Positions 1-8,194 are shown, numbered from the stretch's first letter. The stretch is 18,535 bases of DNA from UBA6921 sp964532385 (GCA_964532385.1 CAZHHW010000066.1:1-18535), one strand, 5' to 3'. Numbers and translations: made by a program. Notes: generated by a model from the letters alone, not told the origin.

Positions 1-1221
1 ATCGAATCCATCCGCAATACCGCGCAAGGCGCCGAAGCCGATGCGATTTTGCGCAGTTGCGTGCACTGCGGATTTTGCAATGCGACCTGTCCCACCTATC
101 AATTGTTGGGTGACGAACTCGATGGACCGCGCGGACGCATTTACCTCATCAAACAAATGCTGGAAGGCCGGCCGGTCACGGCGCATACGCAACTGCATCT
201 GGACCGCTGCCTGACCTGCCGCGCGTGCGAGACGACGTGTCCGTCGGGCGTGCGCTACGCGCGGCTGGCGGAAATCGGTAAAGACCTGGCCGAACAGCAG
301 GTGCCGCGGCCATTAACACAACGCCTGCTGCGCAAAATATTGCGTCTCCTGCTGCCCTACCCGCCGCGTTTCGCGGGATTACTGGCATTCGCACGCCTAT
401 TGCGGCCACTGCTGCCGCAAGTATTGGCGAGCAAGATACCGCGTGAAGAAATTACTCCGCCGTGGCCGGCGCGCCGGCACGCGCGCCGCATGCTGGTGCT
501 TGAAGGCTGCGTGCAACGCAACGCAACGCCGCAGGTCAACGCCAGCACGGCGCGCGTGCTTGACACATTGAATATCACCTTGCTGCGCGCACCCCAGGCC
601 GGCTGTTGTGGCGCGCTCAGCGCGCATCTGCAAGCACACGGCGAGGCCTTGGTGTTCATGAAGCGCAATATAGACGCATGGTGGCCGCACATCGAAGCGG
701 GCGTTGAAGCAATTATTTCCACCGCCTCCGGTTGTGGTGTGGTCATAAAAGAGTACGGTGCCTATTTGCGCGCAGATCCTCTTTACCGGGACAAAGCAGC
801 GCGCGTGAGCGCGCTGGCGCGCGATATCGGCGAAGTGCTGGCGGACGAAGATCTGTCTAAATTTCAAAACCCGGTCCCTGCGCGCATCGCCTTCCACGCG
901 CCATGCACGCTCCAGCATGGGCAAAAATTGGCAGGAAAAGTTGAAACCGTATTACAGCGCTGCGGGTACACGCTGACGCCGATTCCCGATGCGCATCTGT
1001 GTTGCGGCTCGGCGGGCACCTACTCGATCCTGCAGCCGGAATTATCGCAACGTCTGCTGGCCGGGAAGCTGGATGCGTTGCACAGCGGCACGCCGGAGTT
1101 GATCGCCACGGCGAATATCGGCTGCCAATTGCATCTGGCCAGCCAAGCGCGGGTGCCGGTGAAACATTGGATTGAACTGCTGGATTCCGGTCAGGAAAAA
1201 ACTTCCACACGCGGGCAGTAA
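1..1221 (+). CDS. glcF: Glycolate oxidase iron-sulfur subunit GlcF (5' partial)
   Basis: This is the Fe-S subunit of the GlcDEF glycolate oxidase, which oxidises glycolate to glyoxylate and passes electrons to the membrane quinone pool. The frame is open from base 1, so the gene enters from the left; against remembered E. coli GlcF about five N-terminal residues are missing. The 406 visible codons match the usual length of about 407. Two 4Fe-4S ferredoxin motifs are present: Cys 20, 23, 26, 30 and Cys 70, 73, 76, 80, numbered from base 1. Two CCG-type cysteine-rich domains follow, marked by GCCGA and LCCGSAGTY. The stretch GDELDGPRGRIYLIKQ is nearly identical to E. coli. An internal TTG at 49 is not a credible start because it would remove conserved sequence upstream of the first cluster. 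glcD and glcE are expected upstream but lie outside the window. Confidence 0.95.
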   Translation: MESIRNTAQGAEADAILRSCVHCGFCNATCPTYQLLGDELDGPRGRIYLIKQMLEGRPVTAHTQLHLDRCLTCRACETTCPSGVRYARLAEIGKDLAEQQVPRPLTQRLLRKILRLLLPYPPRFAGLLAFARLLRPLLPQVLASKIPREEITPPWPARRHARRMLVLEGCVQRNATPQVNASTARVLDTLNITLLRAPQAGCCGALSAHLQAHGEALVFMKRNIDAWWPHIEAGVEAIISTASGCGVVIKEYGAYLRADPLYRDKAARVSALARDIGEVLADEDLSKFQNPVPARIAFHAPCTLQHGQKLAGKVETVLQRCGYTLTPIPDAHLCCGSAGTYSILQPELSQRLLAGKLDALHSGTPELIATANIGCQLHLASQARVPVKHWIELLDSGQEKTSTRGQ

Positions 1222-1235
1222 CTTAACCTGCGTAT

Positions 1236-2801
1236 TTAAATCGCAACGCCTTCGCGAATCACCCGCATCACTTCTTCCAGCGCGGTTTTGCCTTCCAGCA
1301 CCAAACGCACACCGTCGGAGGAGATACTGGGACTGAACTTGCGCGCGTGCGCTTCCAGCTCGTGTTCGCCGGAGCCATCGTGGATCATGCCGCGCAACGT
1401 GTCGTCGATCTCGACTAATTCATAAATGCCGGTGCGGCCGTAATAACCGTGAAAATTACACTGCCCGCAGCCTTCCGGATGATACAGCGTGGGAGGATTT
1501 TTCGGATCAAAACCGAACGCGGCGCAGTCTTTGTCGTTAGCGACATAGGGCTTCTTACAATGCGGACAGAGTTTACGCAACAAACGCTGTGCGACCACGC
1601 CCAGCAACGTCGACGACAGCAAGAACGGCTCGACCCCCATGTCGCGCAAGCGCGTGACCGCGCCCACCGCGCTATTGGTGTGCAAGGTTGACAAGACCAG
1701 GTGCCCGGTCAAGCTGGCCTGCACGGCGATCTGCGCGGTTTCTACGTCGCGGATTTCACCGACCATCACCACGTCCGGGTCTTGACGCAAAATGGCGCGC
1801 AGGCCGCGCGCGAAGGTCATTTCGACTTTGGTGTTGACCTGGGTCTGGCCGATGCCGTCGATGTAGTATTCGATCGGGTCTTCGACCGTCATGATGTTGC
1901 GTGTCTTGTTGTTGATGCGCGCCAGCCCGGCGTACAGCGTGGTGGTTTTACCCGAACCGGTCGGGCCTGTCACCAGAATGATGCCGTGCGGGCGATGGAT
2001 CAACGCGTCGATACGCCGCAGGCAAATGGGTTCCATGCCCAGTTGTTCGAGCACCAGACGTCCCGCTTGTTTATCGAGCAAACGTAACACCACGCGCTCG
2101 CCCTGCCCGGTGGGAATAGTCGAGACGCGCACATCGACCGCGCGCCCGGCGATGCGCAACGAAATGCGTCCGTCTTGCGGCAGGCGCTTCTCCGCAATGT
2201 CAAGCTTGGCCATGACCTTGATGCGCGACGAGATCAGCGACGCCAGTGCGCGGCGCGGCTCGAGCACTTCACGCAACATGCCGTCGACGCGAAAGCGCAC
2301 GACCAGGCGCGACTCGAACGGCTCGATATGAATGTCGGAGGCGTTTTCCTTGATCGCTTGCGTGAGCAGCGCGTTGATCAGGCGGATGATGGGCGCATCA
2401 TCGGCGCTTTCCAGCAAGTCTTCGGGTTCGTTGAGTTCCTGCGCAATCTCGGCGAGATTCGCTTCTTCATCCATGTCGCTCATCATGTCGAGCGCGGCGC
2501 CGGTGCCGCCTTCGTAGGCTTTTTGCAGCAAGGCATCGAAGCGATCCAGCTCGATCATTTGCATGCGCAGCGGCAGGCCGAAAAAACGCCGCACTTCCGC
2601 GAAGGTGTGCATCGGCACGCCTTTGCGGAACAGCAGTTTCACATGGTCCGCATGAATCGCATCGACCAACACGCCATGACGCTTGGCATAAGCGAAGGGC
2701 AAATGTTTGGGCCGCACCGCGCCCGGAACCAACGGCGCTTCCAGTAACGGAGCCGCCGCCGTGTCCGGCACGGGCGTGGGAATTTCAGCGTCCTCGATCA
2801 T
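1236..2801 (-). CDS. gspE: Type II secretion system ATPase GspE
   Basis: This is the cytoplasmic hexameric ATPase that drives pseudopilus assembly in type II secretion. It has 521 residues, normal for the family. The N-terminal domain (about 30-100) is followed by an acidic linker (about 105-137). The catalytic core shows Walker A GPTGSGKTTT (279-288), an Asp box near MTVEDPIEY (304-312), Walker B VVMVGEIRD (344-352) and a His box TGHLVLSTLHTN (365-376). The tetracysteine zinc motif is present: Cys 412, 415, 445, 448. That motif and the acidic linker favour GspE over the pilus ATPase PilB. It is the last gene of gspC-D-E, 7 nt after gspD. No good Shine-Dalgarno sequence is visible, so translation probably depends on coupling. 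No gspF follows; glcF converges on it instead. Confidence 0.95.
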   Translation of the reverse strand: MIEDAEIPTPVPDTAAAPLLEAPLVPGAVRPKHLPFAYAKRHGVLVDAIHADHVKLLFRKGVPMHTFAEVRRFFGLPLRMQMIELDRFDALLQKAYEGGTGAALDMMSDMDEEANLAEIAQELNEPEDLLESADDAPIIRLINALLTQAIKENASDIHIEPFESRLVVRFRVDGMLREVLEPRRALASLISSRIKVMAKLDIAEKRLPQDGRISLRIAGRAVDVRVSTIPTGQGERVVLRLLDKQAGRLVLEQLGMEPICLRRIDALIHRPHGIILVTGPTGSGKTTTLYAGLARINNKTRNIMTVEDPIEYYIDGIGQTQVNTKVEMTFARGLRAILRQDPDVVMVGEIRDVETAQIAVQASLTGHLVLSTLHTNSAVGAVTRLRDMGVEPFLLSSTLLGVVAQRLLRKLCPHCKKPYVANDKDCAAFGFDPKNPPTLYHPEGCGQCNFHGYYGRTGIYELVEIDDTLRGMIHDGSGEHELEAHARKFSPSISSDGVRLVLEGKTALEEVMRVIREGVAI

Positions 2802-2808
2802 GACAATA

Positions 2809-4971
2809 TTATGGTGCGACGGGCATGGCGGTCGACGGATCGGTGGGAACCGTAGGTAATTCGGCCGGCGGAAGCGGTGCGGGCATAGGTGTAGGTACCG
2901 GCGTAGGCGTAATCACGGGCTCGTTGCGCTCGACTTTTTCTTCCTTCTTTTCTACTTTATTCTCTTCCTTCTTGTCCTCTTTACGCGGCACGCCAACGAA
3001 CTCTTTCAACTCCGGCAACACCGGAATTTCTTTGCCAGACATCATGCCGACGCCGTTCTCGCGTATTTCCGCTTGTTTGTCGCGCATATAATTGTATTTG
3101 CCGTTGGTCACGCGAATACCGGTTTCAACATCACGAATCACCGTAGGACGCAGAAATACCATCAGATTGGTTTTGGTTTTTGAAGTAGTTTTGGAGCGGA
3201 ACAACGCGCCTAAAAATGGAATATCACCCAGTAACGGTACGCGCGAATTACCTTCCTTCACATCGTCCTTGATCAACCCCCCCAACACCAAGACTTGTCC
3301 GCTATCCACCATGATGGTGGTTTTCATGGTGCGCAAATTGGTTTTAATGTTGGCGCTGCCCGGATCACCTGGATTGCTGGCGTCGAAGTTTTCCACCTTC
3401 TGCTCGAAGTCGAGCTTGATGCTGTCGCCTTCGCTGATTTGCGGCTTCACTTTGAGATCGATACCAACCTTAGCGGGACTAAATGTCGTAAAAGGGCTGG
3501 TCGCGGTGGCACTGCCGCCGGTGCCGGTACTGGTGAAAGAACCCGTAGGCACGGACACTTGGTCACCGACAAAAATGCTTGCTTCTTCATTGTCGAGCGT
3601 GACGATATTAGGTGTCGACAACACATTGGTGGCGTTATCTGCTTTCAGCGCATGCAGTAACGCCCCAAAGCTCATTCCGTTGTTGACGATCCTACCTAAA
3701 CCTAATGTTAACCCAGCACCTACTGGCGGGACTGGTGTTCCTCCAGTAGCTGCAGTGGCTATCGCACCAGCAAACGCGCCCTTGCTAAAATCCTGAATGG
3801 CAGCTGGTCTATTGCCGCCACCTCTGTCAAACGCCGCCCAATCAATACCAAGGTCAATGTTCGTGCTGTTTGAAACTTCCGCAATGATCGCCTCCACCAA
3901 CACTTGCGCACGCCGCACATCCAATAATCGCACCACGGTTTCCAACGAACGGAACACGCCCGGCGGCGCGGTAATCACCAGCGCATTGCTGCTTTCATCG
4001 GCTTGAATATTAAAAATGTCGCTACCTGCGCCGGCCATCTGCACCGGCGCACCCGGCGGCGCGCCCGCGACCGGAGCGCCCCCCGCCTTGGCGGCTTTGG
4101 CCTGGGTGGTCTGCACGCCGGTCAACACCGGCACCAGGTCTTTCGCCTTGGCGTAACGCAAGTAAATCACGTGCGTGTCGCCGATCGATTCGGTGGGCGT
4201 GTCGAGATGCGCAATGATGGCACGCAACTGCAAGCGGTCGCCGCGATCACCGCCGATCAACAGGCTGTTGCTGCGCTCGTCCGCGACCAATGTCGCTTGC
4301 TGCGATTGGGGATCGCCTTTCTTGCTTTGCTGCTGCAAGGTGTTCAACACACGCACCACGTCGGACGCGGCGGCGTAATTCAACTTCACGAATTCAACTT
4401 CGCCGCTGGTGGGTTGATCGATGCGGGCAATCAGTTCCATCATGCGCTCAATATTTATGGCGCGGTCGGAGATGATCAGCATATTGGACTGCGGATAGGC
4501 GGCCATGTGGCCTTGCGGCGGCACCAAGGGCCGCAAGATCGGCACCAGTTGCGCGGCGGCGACGTTCTTGACTTCAATCACACGGGTGACCATTTCGTCG
4601 CCCACACCCGGACTTTTTTCCGTCGCGGTCATGGCCGCATGATGCTTGGCGTCGGCGTCGGGGATGATCTTGATGACCTTGCCGTAGGGGAGGGCGGAAA
4701 ATCCATGCACCTCCAGCACCGACAAAAACACGTCGTAGACTTCTTTTTTATCGAGCGGGCGCGACGAGATGATGGTGATCTTGCCTTTGACGCGCGGATC
4801 GACGATGAAATTTTTACCGGTGATTTCCGACACGGTGCCGATCAGCGCGCTGATGTCCGCGCCTTTCAGATTTAAAGTCACACTTTCAGCGGAGGCAAAT
4901 GTCGCGACCGCCGACATCAGCAATAATGCGCCAATGCGGGCGCTATATTTCACTTGGGCTGCGATAGACAT
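2809..4971 (-). CDS. gspD: Type II secretion system secretin GspD
   Basis: This is the outer-membrane channel of the T2SS, a multimeric secretin through which folded exoproteins leave the periplasm. It has 720 residues. A Sec signal peptide ends at ...TFASA, with likely cleavage after Ala28. Repeated N0-N3 periplasmic domains occupy about 30-350, with a Pro/Ala/Gly-rich linker in N3 (about 296-316). The secretin domain spans about 355-615 and contains the signature VPLLGDIPFLGALFRS (578-593) and TNLMVFLRPTVI near 601-612. The C-terminal tail is unusual: a Lys/Glu-rich stretch (about 663-685) followed by a Pro/Thr/Val-rich stretch to the end. A Shine-Dalgarno sequence (GGGGTAAGG) precedes the ATG. 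It lies 40 nt after gspC. Secretins of type IV pili (PilQ) are the main alternative, but the gspC and gspE neighbours settle the identity. Confidence 0.95.
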   Translation of the reverse strand: MSIAAQVKYSARIGALLLMSAVATFASAESVTLNLKGADISALIGTVSEITGKNFIVDPRVKGKITIISSRPLDKKEVYDVFLSVLEVHGFSALPYGKVIKIIPDADAKHHAAMTATEKSPGVGDEMVTRVIEVKNVAAAQLVPILRPLVPPQGHMAAYPQSNMLIISDRAINIERMMELIARIDQPTSGEVEFVKLNYAAASDVVRVLNTLQQQSKKGDPQSQQATLVADERSNSLLIGGDRGDRLQLRAIIAHLDTPTESIGDTHVIYLRYAKAKDLVPVLTGVQTTQAKAAKAGGAPVAGAPPGAPVQMAGAGSDIFNIQADESSNALVITAPPGVFRSLETVVRLLDVRRAQVLVEAIIAEVSNSTNIDLGIDWAAFDRGGGNRPAAIQDFSKGAFAGAIATAATGGTPVPPVGAGLTLGLGRIVNNGMSFGALLHALKADNATNVLSTPNIVTLDNEEASIFVGDQVSVPTGSFTSTGTGGSATATSPFTTFSPAKVGIDLKVKPQISEGDSIKLDFEQKVENFDASNPGDPGSANIKTNLRTMKTTIMVDSGQVLVLGGLIKDDVKEGNSRVPLLGDIPFLGALFRSKTTSKTKTNLMVFLRPTVIRDVETGIRVTNGKYNYMRDKQAEIRENGVGMMSGKEIPVLPELKEFVGVPRKEDKKEENKVEKKEEKVERNEPVITPTPVPTPMPAPLPPAELPTVPTDPSTAMPVAP

Positions 4972-5011
4972 TCCAACCTTACCCCTTCAGTTGCTGAATT
5001 GATTAATTATT

Positions 5012-5953
5012 CTACGGCCCTACGGCGAACGAGAAGCCTTGCGTCACACCGTTGCGCATTACTTCAATATTAACTTGAGCGGCGCTCTGCAAGTTCTGAA
5101 TGATCTCCAGACCTTTGACCGGATTATCCAGACGCACACCGTTCACCATGGTCACGACGTCGCCCGCGCGCAGGCCGAAGCGCGCCAGCAGTTGTCGGTC
5201 ACGGCCGGGGCTGATGCGATAACCCACGAGCTTATCACCTTCGCGCACCGGCTCCGCGCGCACCAAGTCCATCACGCTTTGCGGATCCTGATTCAAGGCA
5301 TCGCGGTACTCTTGTAGCATGGCACCGGTGCTGCGATTGTCCGTGCCCAGCGTGGCGGGCGGCAACATATGGCGCCCTTGCGGCGCCGCCGCCACATTGG
5401 GCGGCGGCATACTCATTCCAGCTCCAGCATTAGGTTGGCCGGGAATGGATTCATCCGCGGGCAGGCGCAACATCTCGAGGCGATTGTTGCGCTTGAGCAT
5501 CACATAATCGGCGTGGATTTCTTCGAGCGATGCGCCGCCGGGGACTTGCATCCCGATCGAATAATATTCTTCGTTGCCCGAAGCGTCGCTGATGATGGCT
5601 TTGGCGGTACCCGCTATGGATGAAGAAATCACGCCCAACAAAGTCAGGTTCAGCCGGGTTTCCGGAACCACAACTTGTTCTTCGACTTGCGGCGTGGCCG
5701 CAATTTCAACGCGGCCGAATAAATTCGTTTGGCTGATGCTCACTTCGATCTGTGGTTTGGCGGTCTGCGCGGAGCTTGCCGGTGCTTCGGGCGGGATAAT
5801 TTCTTCCGTAGCGGAGAAGGGCACGATACGCCACGTCAGTTCCGCCAAGCGAAAACTAAGCGCGACCATCAACACGATCGCAAGCATCCACGGCAAGCGT
5901 TCCAGCATCTGGGTACGCGCAATGAAATGGTGAAGCGCTTCCTTAGCCTGCAT
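5012..5953 (-). CDS. gspC: Type II secretion system protein GspC
   Basis: This bitopic inner-membrane protein links the inner-membrane platform to the GspD secretin. It has 313 residues. A short cytoplasmic N-terminus is followed by one transmembrane helix (about 21-37). A Pro/Ala-rich linker leads to the homology-region domain (about 72-166), which contains ISQTNLFGRV and LNLTLLGVISSS. A Pro/Gly-rich spacer (about 170-200) leads to a C-terminal PDZ-like domain (about 226-312) with YRISPGRD and LRAGDVVTMVNG. It is first in gspC-D-E and starts 118 nt beyond the prfC stop. That gap holds a good -10-like box, TAGAAT (minus strand, 6005-6010), but no convincing -35 at normal spacing. Separate transcription from prfC is therefore plausible but not shown. 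Confidence 0.92.
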   Translation of the reverse strand: MQAKEALHHFIARTQMLERLPWMLAIVLMVALSFRLAELTWRIVPFSATEEIIPPEAPASSAQTAKPQIEVSISQTNLFGRVEIAATPQVEEQVVVPETRLNLTLLGVISSSIAGTAKAIISDASGNEEYYSIGMQVPGGASLEEIHADYVMLKRNNRLEMLRLPADESIPGQPNAGAGMSMPPPNVAAAPQGRHMLPPATLGTDNRSTGAMLQEYRDALNQDPQSVMDLVRAEPVREGDKLVGYRISPGRDRQLLARFGLRAGDVVTMVNGVRLDNPVKGLEIIQNLQSAAQVNIEVMRNGVTQGFSFAVGP

Positions 5954-6071
5954 AGCAAATTGCCCGATAAAAACGCGCCTGACGCTCTCGTTTATGGTGC
6001 GCAGATTCTACGCGATTCGAATTTCAAGATATAGTCGCGCAGCCGCTCGACAACCCTCCATAAAGCTGCGC

Positions 6072-7652
6072 TTAGTGTTCGCGGGTGGTGAGGAATTTCA
6101 CGTCGGGCCAGCGTTCCATGATGAGTTGCAGATTCACCCGCGTGGGGGCGATGTAAACCAGATCGCCCTTGCCGTCCAGGGCCAGATTGTCGAAGGCTTT
6201 GACGCGAAACTCTTCAAGCTTCTTGGCGTTATCACAACCGATCCAGCGCGCGGTCGCCACGTTCACCGCTTCAAACACGCAATCCACGCCGTATTCATGC
6301 TGCAAGCGATAGGCAACCACATCGAATTGCAGAATACCCACGGCGCCGACGATGAGGTCGTTGCTGTTCAACGGCCGGAACAATTGCGATGCACCTTCTT
6401 CGCATAATTGTTCGATGCCCTTTTGCAGCGCTTTGGCGCGCAGCGGATCGCGCAGCCGTGCGCGCCGAAACAGCTCCGGCGCAAAGTGCGGAATGCCGGT
6501 GAATTTCAACGCTTCGCCTTGCGTAAAGGTTTCCCCGATCTGAATGGTGCCATGATTATGCAGGCCAATAATATCGCCCGGATACGCAACCTCGGTGTGC
6601 TCGCGTTCGCTGGCCATAAAGGTGATAGCGCTGGCGATACGCACCTCGCGCGCGTCGCGCACCTGAAATAATTTCATGCCCTTAGTATAGGTGCCGGAGC
6701 ACACGCGCAGAAACGCGACCCGGTCGCGATGCTGCGGGTCCATGTTGGCCTGTATTTTAAATACGAAGCCGCTGAAACTTTCTTCGCTGGGCTGTACCAC
6801 GCGCGTGGTGGTGGCGTGGGCGGTGGGCGGCGGCGCAAATTCAGAAAAGGCGTCGAGTAATTCCTGCACGCCGAAATTATTGATGGCTGAACCGAAGAAT
6901 ACCGGCGTGAGCCGGCCGGCCAGAAATTCTTTGAGATCGAAGCGGTGGCTTGCGCCATGCACTAATTCGACTTCCTGACGAAATTCCTGCGCGAGGCTTT
7001 CAAACAAGTCGTCGAGGCGCGGGTTGTTCAGACCATCGATCACTTCACCGGTGTTAATTTTTCCGCCATGCGTGGAACTGAAGAGGTGCACGCGATCATT
7101 GGCCAGATGAAACACGCCCTTAAAACGCTTGCCCATTCCGATCGGCCAGGTCACCGGCGCGCATTTTATTTTCAGTATGCGTTCGACTTCATCGAGCAGA
7201 TCAATCGGTTCACGGCCTTCGCGATCGAGCTTGTTTATGAAGGTAATAATAGGGGTATCACGCATGCGGCACACATCCATCAACTTGATGGTGCGCTCTT
7301 CGACGCCCTTTGCACTGTCGATGACCATCAGTGCCGCGTCCACGGCTGTGAGCGTGCGATAGGTGTCTTCCGAAAAATCTTCGTGTCCGGGTGTGTCGAG
7401 CAGATTGATAATCTTGTCGCGATACGGAAACTGCATGACTGAACTGGTCACGGAAATTCCGCGCTGCTTTTCGATTTCCATCCAATCGGAGGTCGCATGA
7501 CGCGCCGCCTTGCGGCCTTTCACCGTGCCGGCAAGCTGGATCGCTCCGCCGAACAACAGTAATTTTTCAGTGAGCGTGGTTTTGCCTGCGTCCGGATGGG
7601 AGATGATTGCAAAGGTGCGGCGCCGTGCTGTTTCGTGCAGTAATTCAGGCAT
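6072..7652 (-). CDS. prfC: Peptide chain release factor 3 (RF3)
   Basis: This is a translational GTPase that recycles RF1 and RF2 from the ribosome after peptide release. It has 526 residues, against 529 in E. coli. G motifs are intact: G1 SHPDAGKTT (18-26), G2 RGISV (64-68), G3 DTPGH (86-90) and G4 NKLD (140-143). SDWMEIEKQRGISVTSS is typical of RF3 and separates it from EF-G and LepA. The OB-fold domain II and the C-terminal RF3-specific domain are complete. The ATG at 7650-7652 begins MPELLHETARRRTFAIISHPDAGKTT, split here only as family-typical N-terminal sequence; upstream GGAAAG is rather far away, so the ribosome binding site is weak. A candidate promoter lies at 7679-7708. Confidence 0.97.
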   Translation of the reverse strand: MPELLHETARRRTFAIISHPDAGKTTLTEKLLLFGGAIQLAGTVKGRKAARHATSDWMEIEKQRGISVTSSVMQFPYRDKIINLLDTPGHEDFSEDTYRTLTAVDAALMVIDSAKGVEERTIKLMDVCRMRDTPIITFINKLDREGREPIDLLDEVERILKIKCAPVTWPIGMGKRFKGVFHLANDRVHLFSSTHGGKINTGEVIDGLNNPRLDDLFESLAQEFRQEVELVHGASHRFDLKEFLAGRLTPVFFGSAINNFGVQELLDAFSEFAPPPTAHATTTRVVQPSEESFSGFVFKIQANMDPQHRDRVAFLRVCSGTYTKGMKLFQVRDAREVRIASAITFMASEREHTEVAYPGDIIGLHNHGTIQIGETFTQGEALKFTGIPHFAPELFRRARLRDPLRAKALQKGIEQLCEEGASQLFRPLNSNDLIVGAVGILQFDVVAYRLQHEYGVDCVFEAVNVATARWIGCDNAKKLEEFRVKAFDNLALDGKGDLVYIAPTRVNLQLIMERWPDVKFLTTREH

Positions 7653-7678
7653 ATTTTCATACTTTCCGACGGGGGCTC

Positions 7679-7708
7679 ATTCTAATTGAATGCGCATACA
7701 AGTTACAA
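7679..7708 (-). promoter_or_regulatory. Candidate sigma70 promoter for prfC
   Basis: On the minus strand a TTGTAA -35 (7703-7708) and a TAGAAT -10 (7679-7684) are separated by 18 nt. They lie about 27 nt upstream of the prfC ATG. The match and spacing are reasonable, but this is pattern matching only. Confidence 0.4.
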
Positions 7709-7837
7709 ATTCGTTCGCGCGCGTAAAATTTTTCCGCTGCTGTTGTATTTTTTATGCTTCGCATGCACGGTAATGACGTGCGAGTTTTTTAAAGTGCGCT
7801 GATCATCGGCCGCTACATTTCACAGCGTAACTCAATC

Positions 7838-7851
7838 CACCAAGGTTGGTG
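7838..7851. repeat. Inverted repeat upstream of the lysine-rich gene
   Basis: CACCAA and TTGGTG arms flank a central GG, making a perfect 6-nt dyad. Its centre is about 19 nt upstream of the candidate -35 of the small gene at 7926. The position would suit an upstream regulator binding site, but the dyad is short and could be chance. Confidence 0.3.
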
Positions 7852-7862
7852 ATCAACGTGAA

Positions 7863-7890
7863 TGGACTAATTGTTGTTATTGTCTATACT
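7863..7890 (+). promoter_or_regulatory. Candidate promoter of the lysine-rich small gene
   Basis: A TGGACT -35 (7863-7868) and a TATACT -10 (7885-7890) are separated by 16 nt. Four of six bases match consensus in the -35 and five of six in the -10. Transcription would begin near 7897, leaving a leader of about 28 nt that contains the GGAGGA ribosome binding site. Confidence 0.45.
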
Positions 7891-7925
7891 CAACGAGACT
7901 GTGTTAAACCCATCGGAGGAGAATT

Positions 7926-8048
7926 ATGGCTGCGAAGAAAAAAGCCGCTGCGAAGAAAAAAGTAGCGAAGAAGAAAGTAGTAACGAAGAAGAAAGCAGTA
8001 ACGAAGAAAAAAGCCGCGAAGAAAAAGTCGGCAAAGAAGAAAAGCTAA
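7926..8048 (+). CDS. Lysine-rich histone H1-like small protein (40 aa)
   Basis: This tiny gene encodes 40 residues, of which 21 are lysine. Seven KKK triplets are separated by two- or three-residue spacers of Ala, Val, Thr or Ser, beginning MAAKKKAAAKKKVAKKK and ending KKKS. There is no acidic, aromatic or cysteine residue. It resembles the lysine/alanine tails of bacterial histone H1-like and AlgP-like DNA-binding proteins, so nucleoid or RNA binding is a reasonable inference but unproven. Support for a real gene is strong: GGAGGA at 7915-7920, a candidate promoter at 7863-7890 and an intrinsic terminator just downstream at 8090-8119. The coding DNA is a purine-rich imperfect repeat of 15-18 nt units, which also opens a Glu/Ser-rich frame that lacks its own start signals. 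It converges on tRNA-Lys. Confidence 0.82.
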   Translation: MAAKKKAAAKKKVAKKKVVTKKKAVTKKKAAKKKSAKKKS

Positions 8049-8089
8049 ACACTAAGACAAAAAAATAGTTTGGTTTTTCGAAATTCAGG

Positions 8090-8119
8090 AAGGCCTGCGC
8101 AAGCAGGCCTTTCTTATTT
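8090..8119 (+). terminator. Intrinsic terminator after the lysine-rich gene
   Basis: A perfect AAGGCCTGC / GCAGGCCTT stem (8090-8098 and 8103-8111) has a GCAA tetraloop, and the stem runs into TTTCTTATTT. The T-rich tail is on the plus strand, 42 nt after the small gene's stop, so it terminates that gene. On the minus strand no T-run follows the hairpin. Confidence 0.85.
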
Positions 8120-8194
8120 GCGGATCACGAAATATTTTTAGCGCAACGACCGGAATCGCTATTAAAAAAATCAGTCGTGAGGGGGAAGAAAAAG

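Noticed and set aside
1231..1247. TGCG...ATTTAAAT...CGCA palindrome between glcF and gspE
   Set aside because: It has only four-base arms plus an AT-rich centre and overlaps the gspE stop codon. It is too weak to call a terminator or operator.
4003..4875. Long plus-strand open frame (290 codons) opposite gspD
   Set aside because: It is a His/Gly/Arg-rich antisense shadow of a well-supported secretin gene. Other long plus-strand frames opposite gspD, gspE, prfC and secY were rejected for the same reason.
6005..6033. TAGAAT box upstream of gspC as a full promoter
   Set aside because: The -10-like box is good, but the only TTGAAA lies 11 nt away and no acceptable -35 sits at 16-18 nt. It is mentioned under gspC only.
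6023..6040. Hairpin after prfC as an intrinsic terminator
   Set aside because: GTC-GA-GCG / CGC-GAC pairs only with a bulge, and the following TATATC is not a U-tract.
7871..8068. A Glu/Ser/Lys-rich frame overlapping the lysine-rich gene
   Set aside because: It arises from reading the purine-rich repeat one base out of phase and has no ribosome binding site of its own. The KKK frame has GGAGGA at the right distance.
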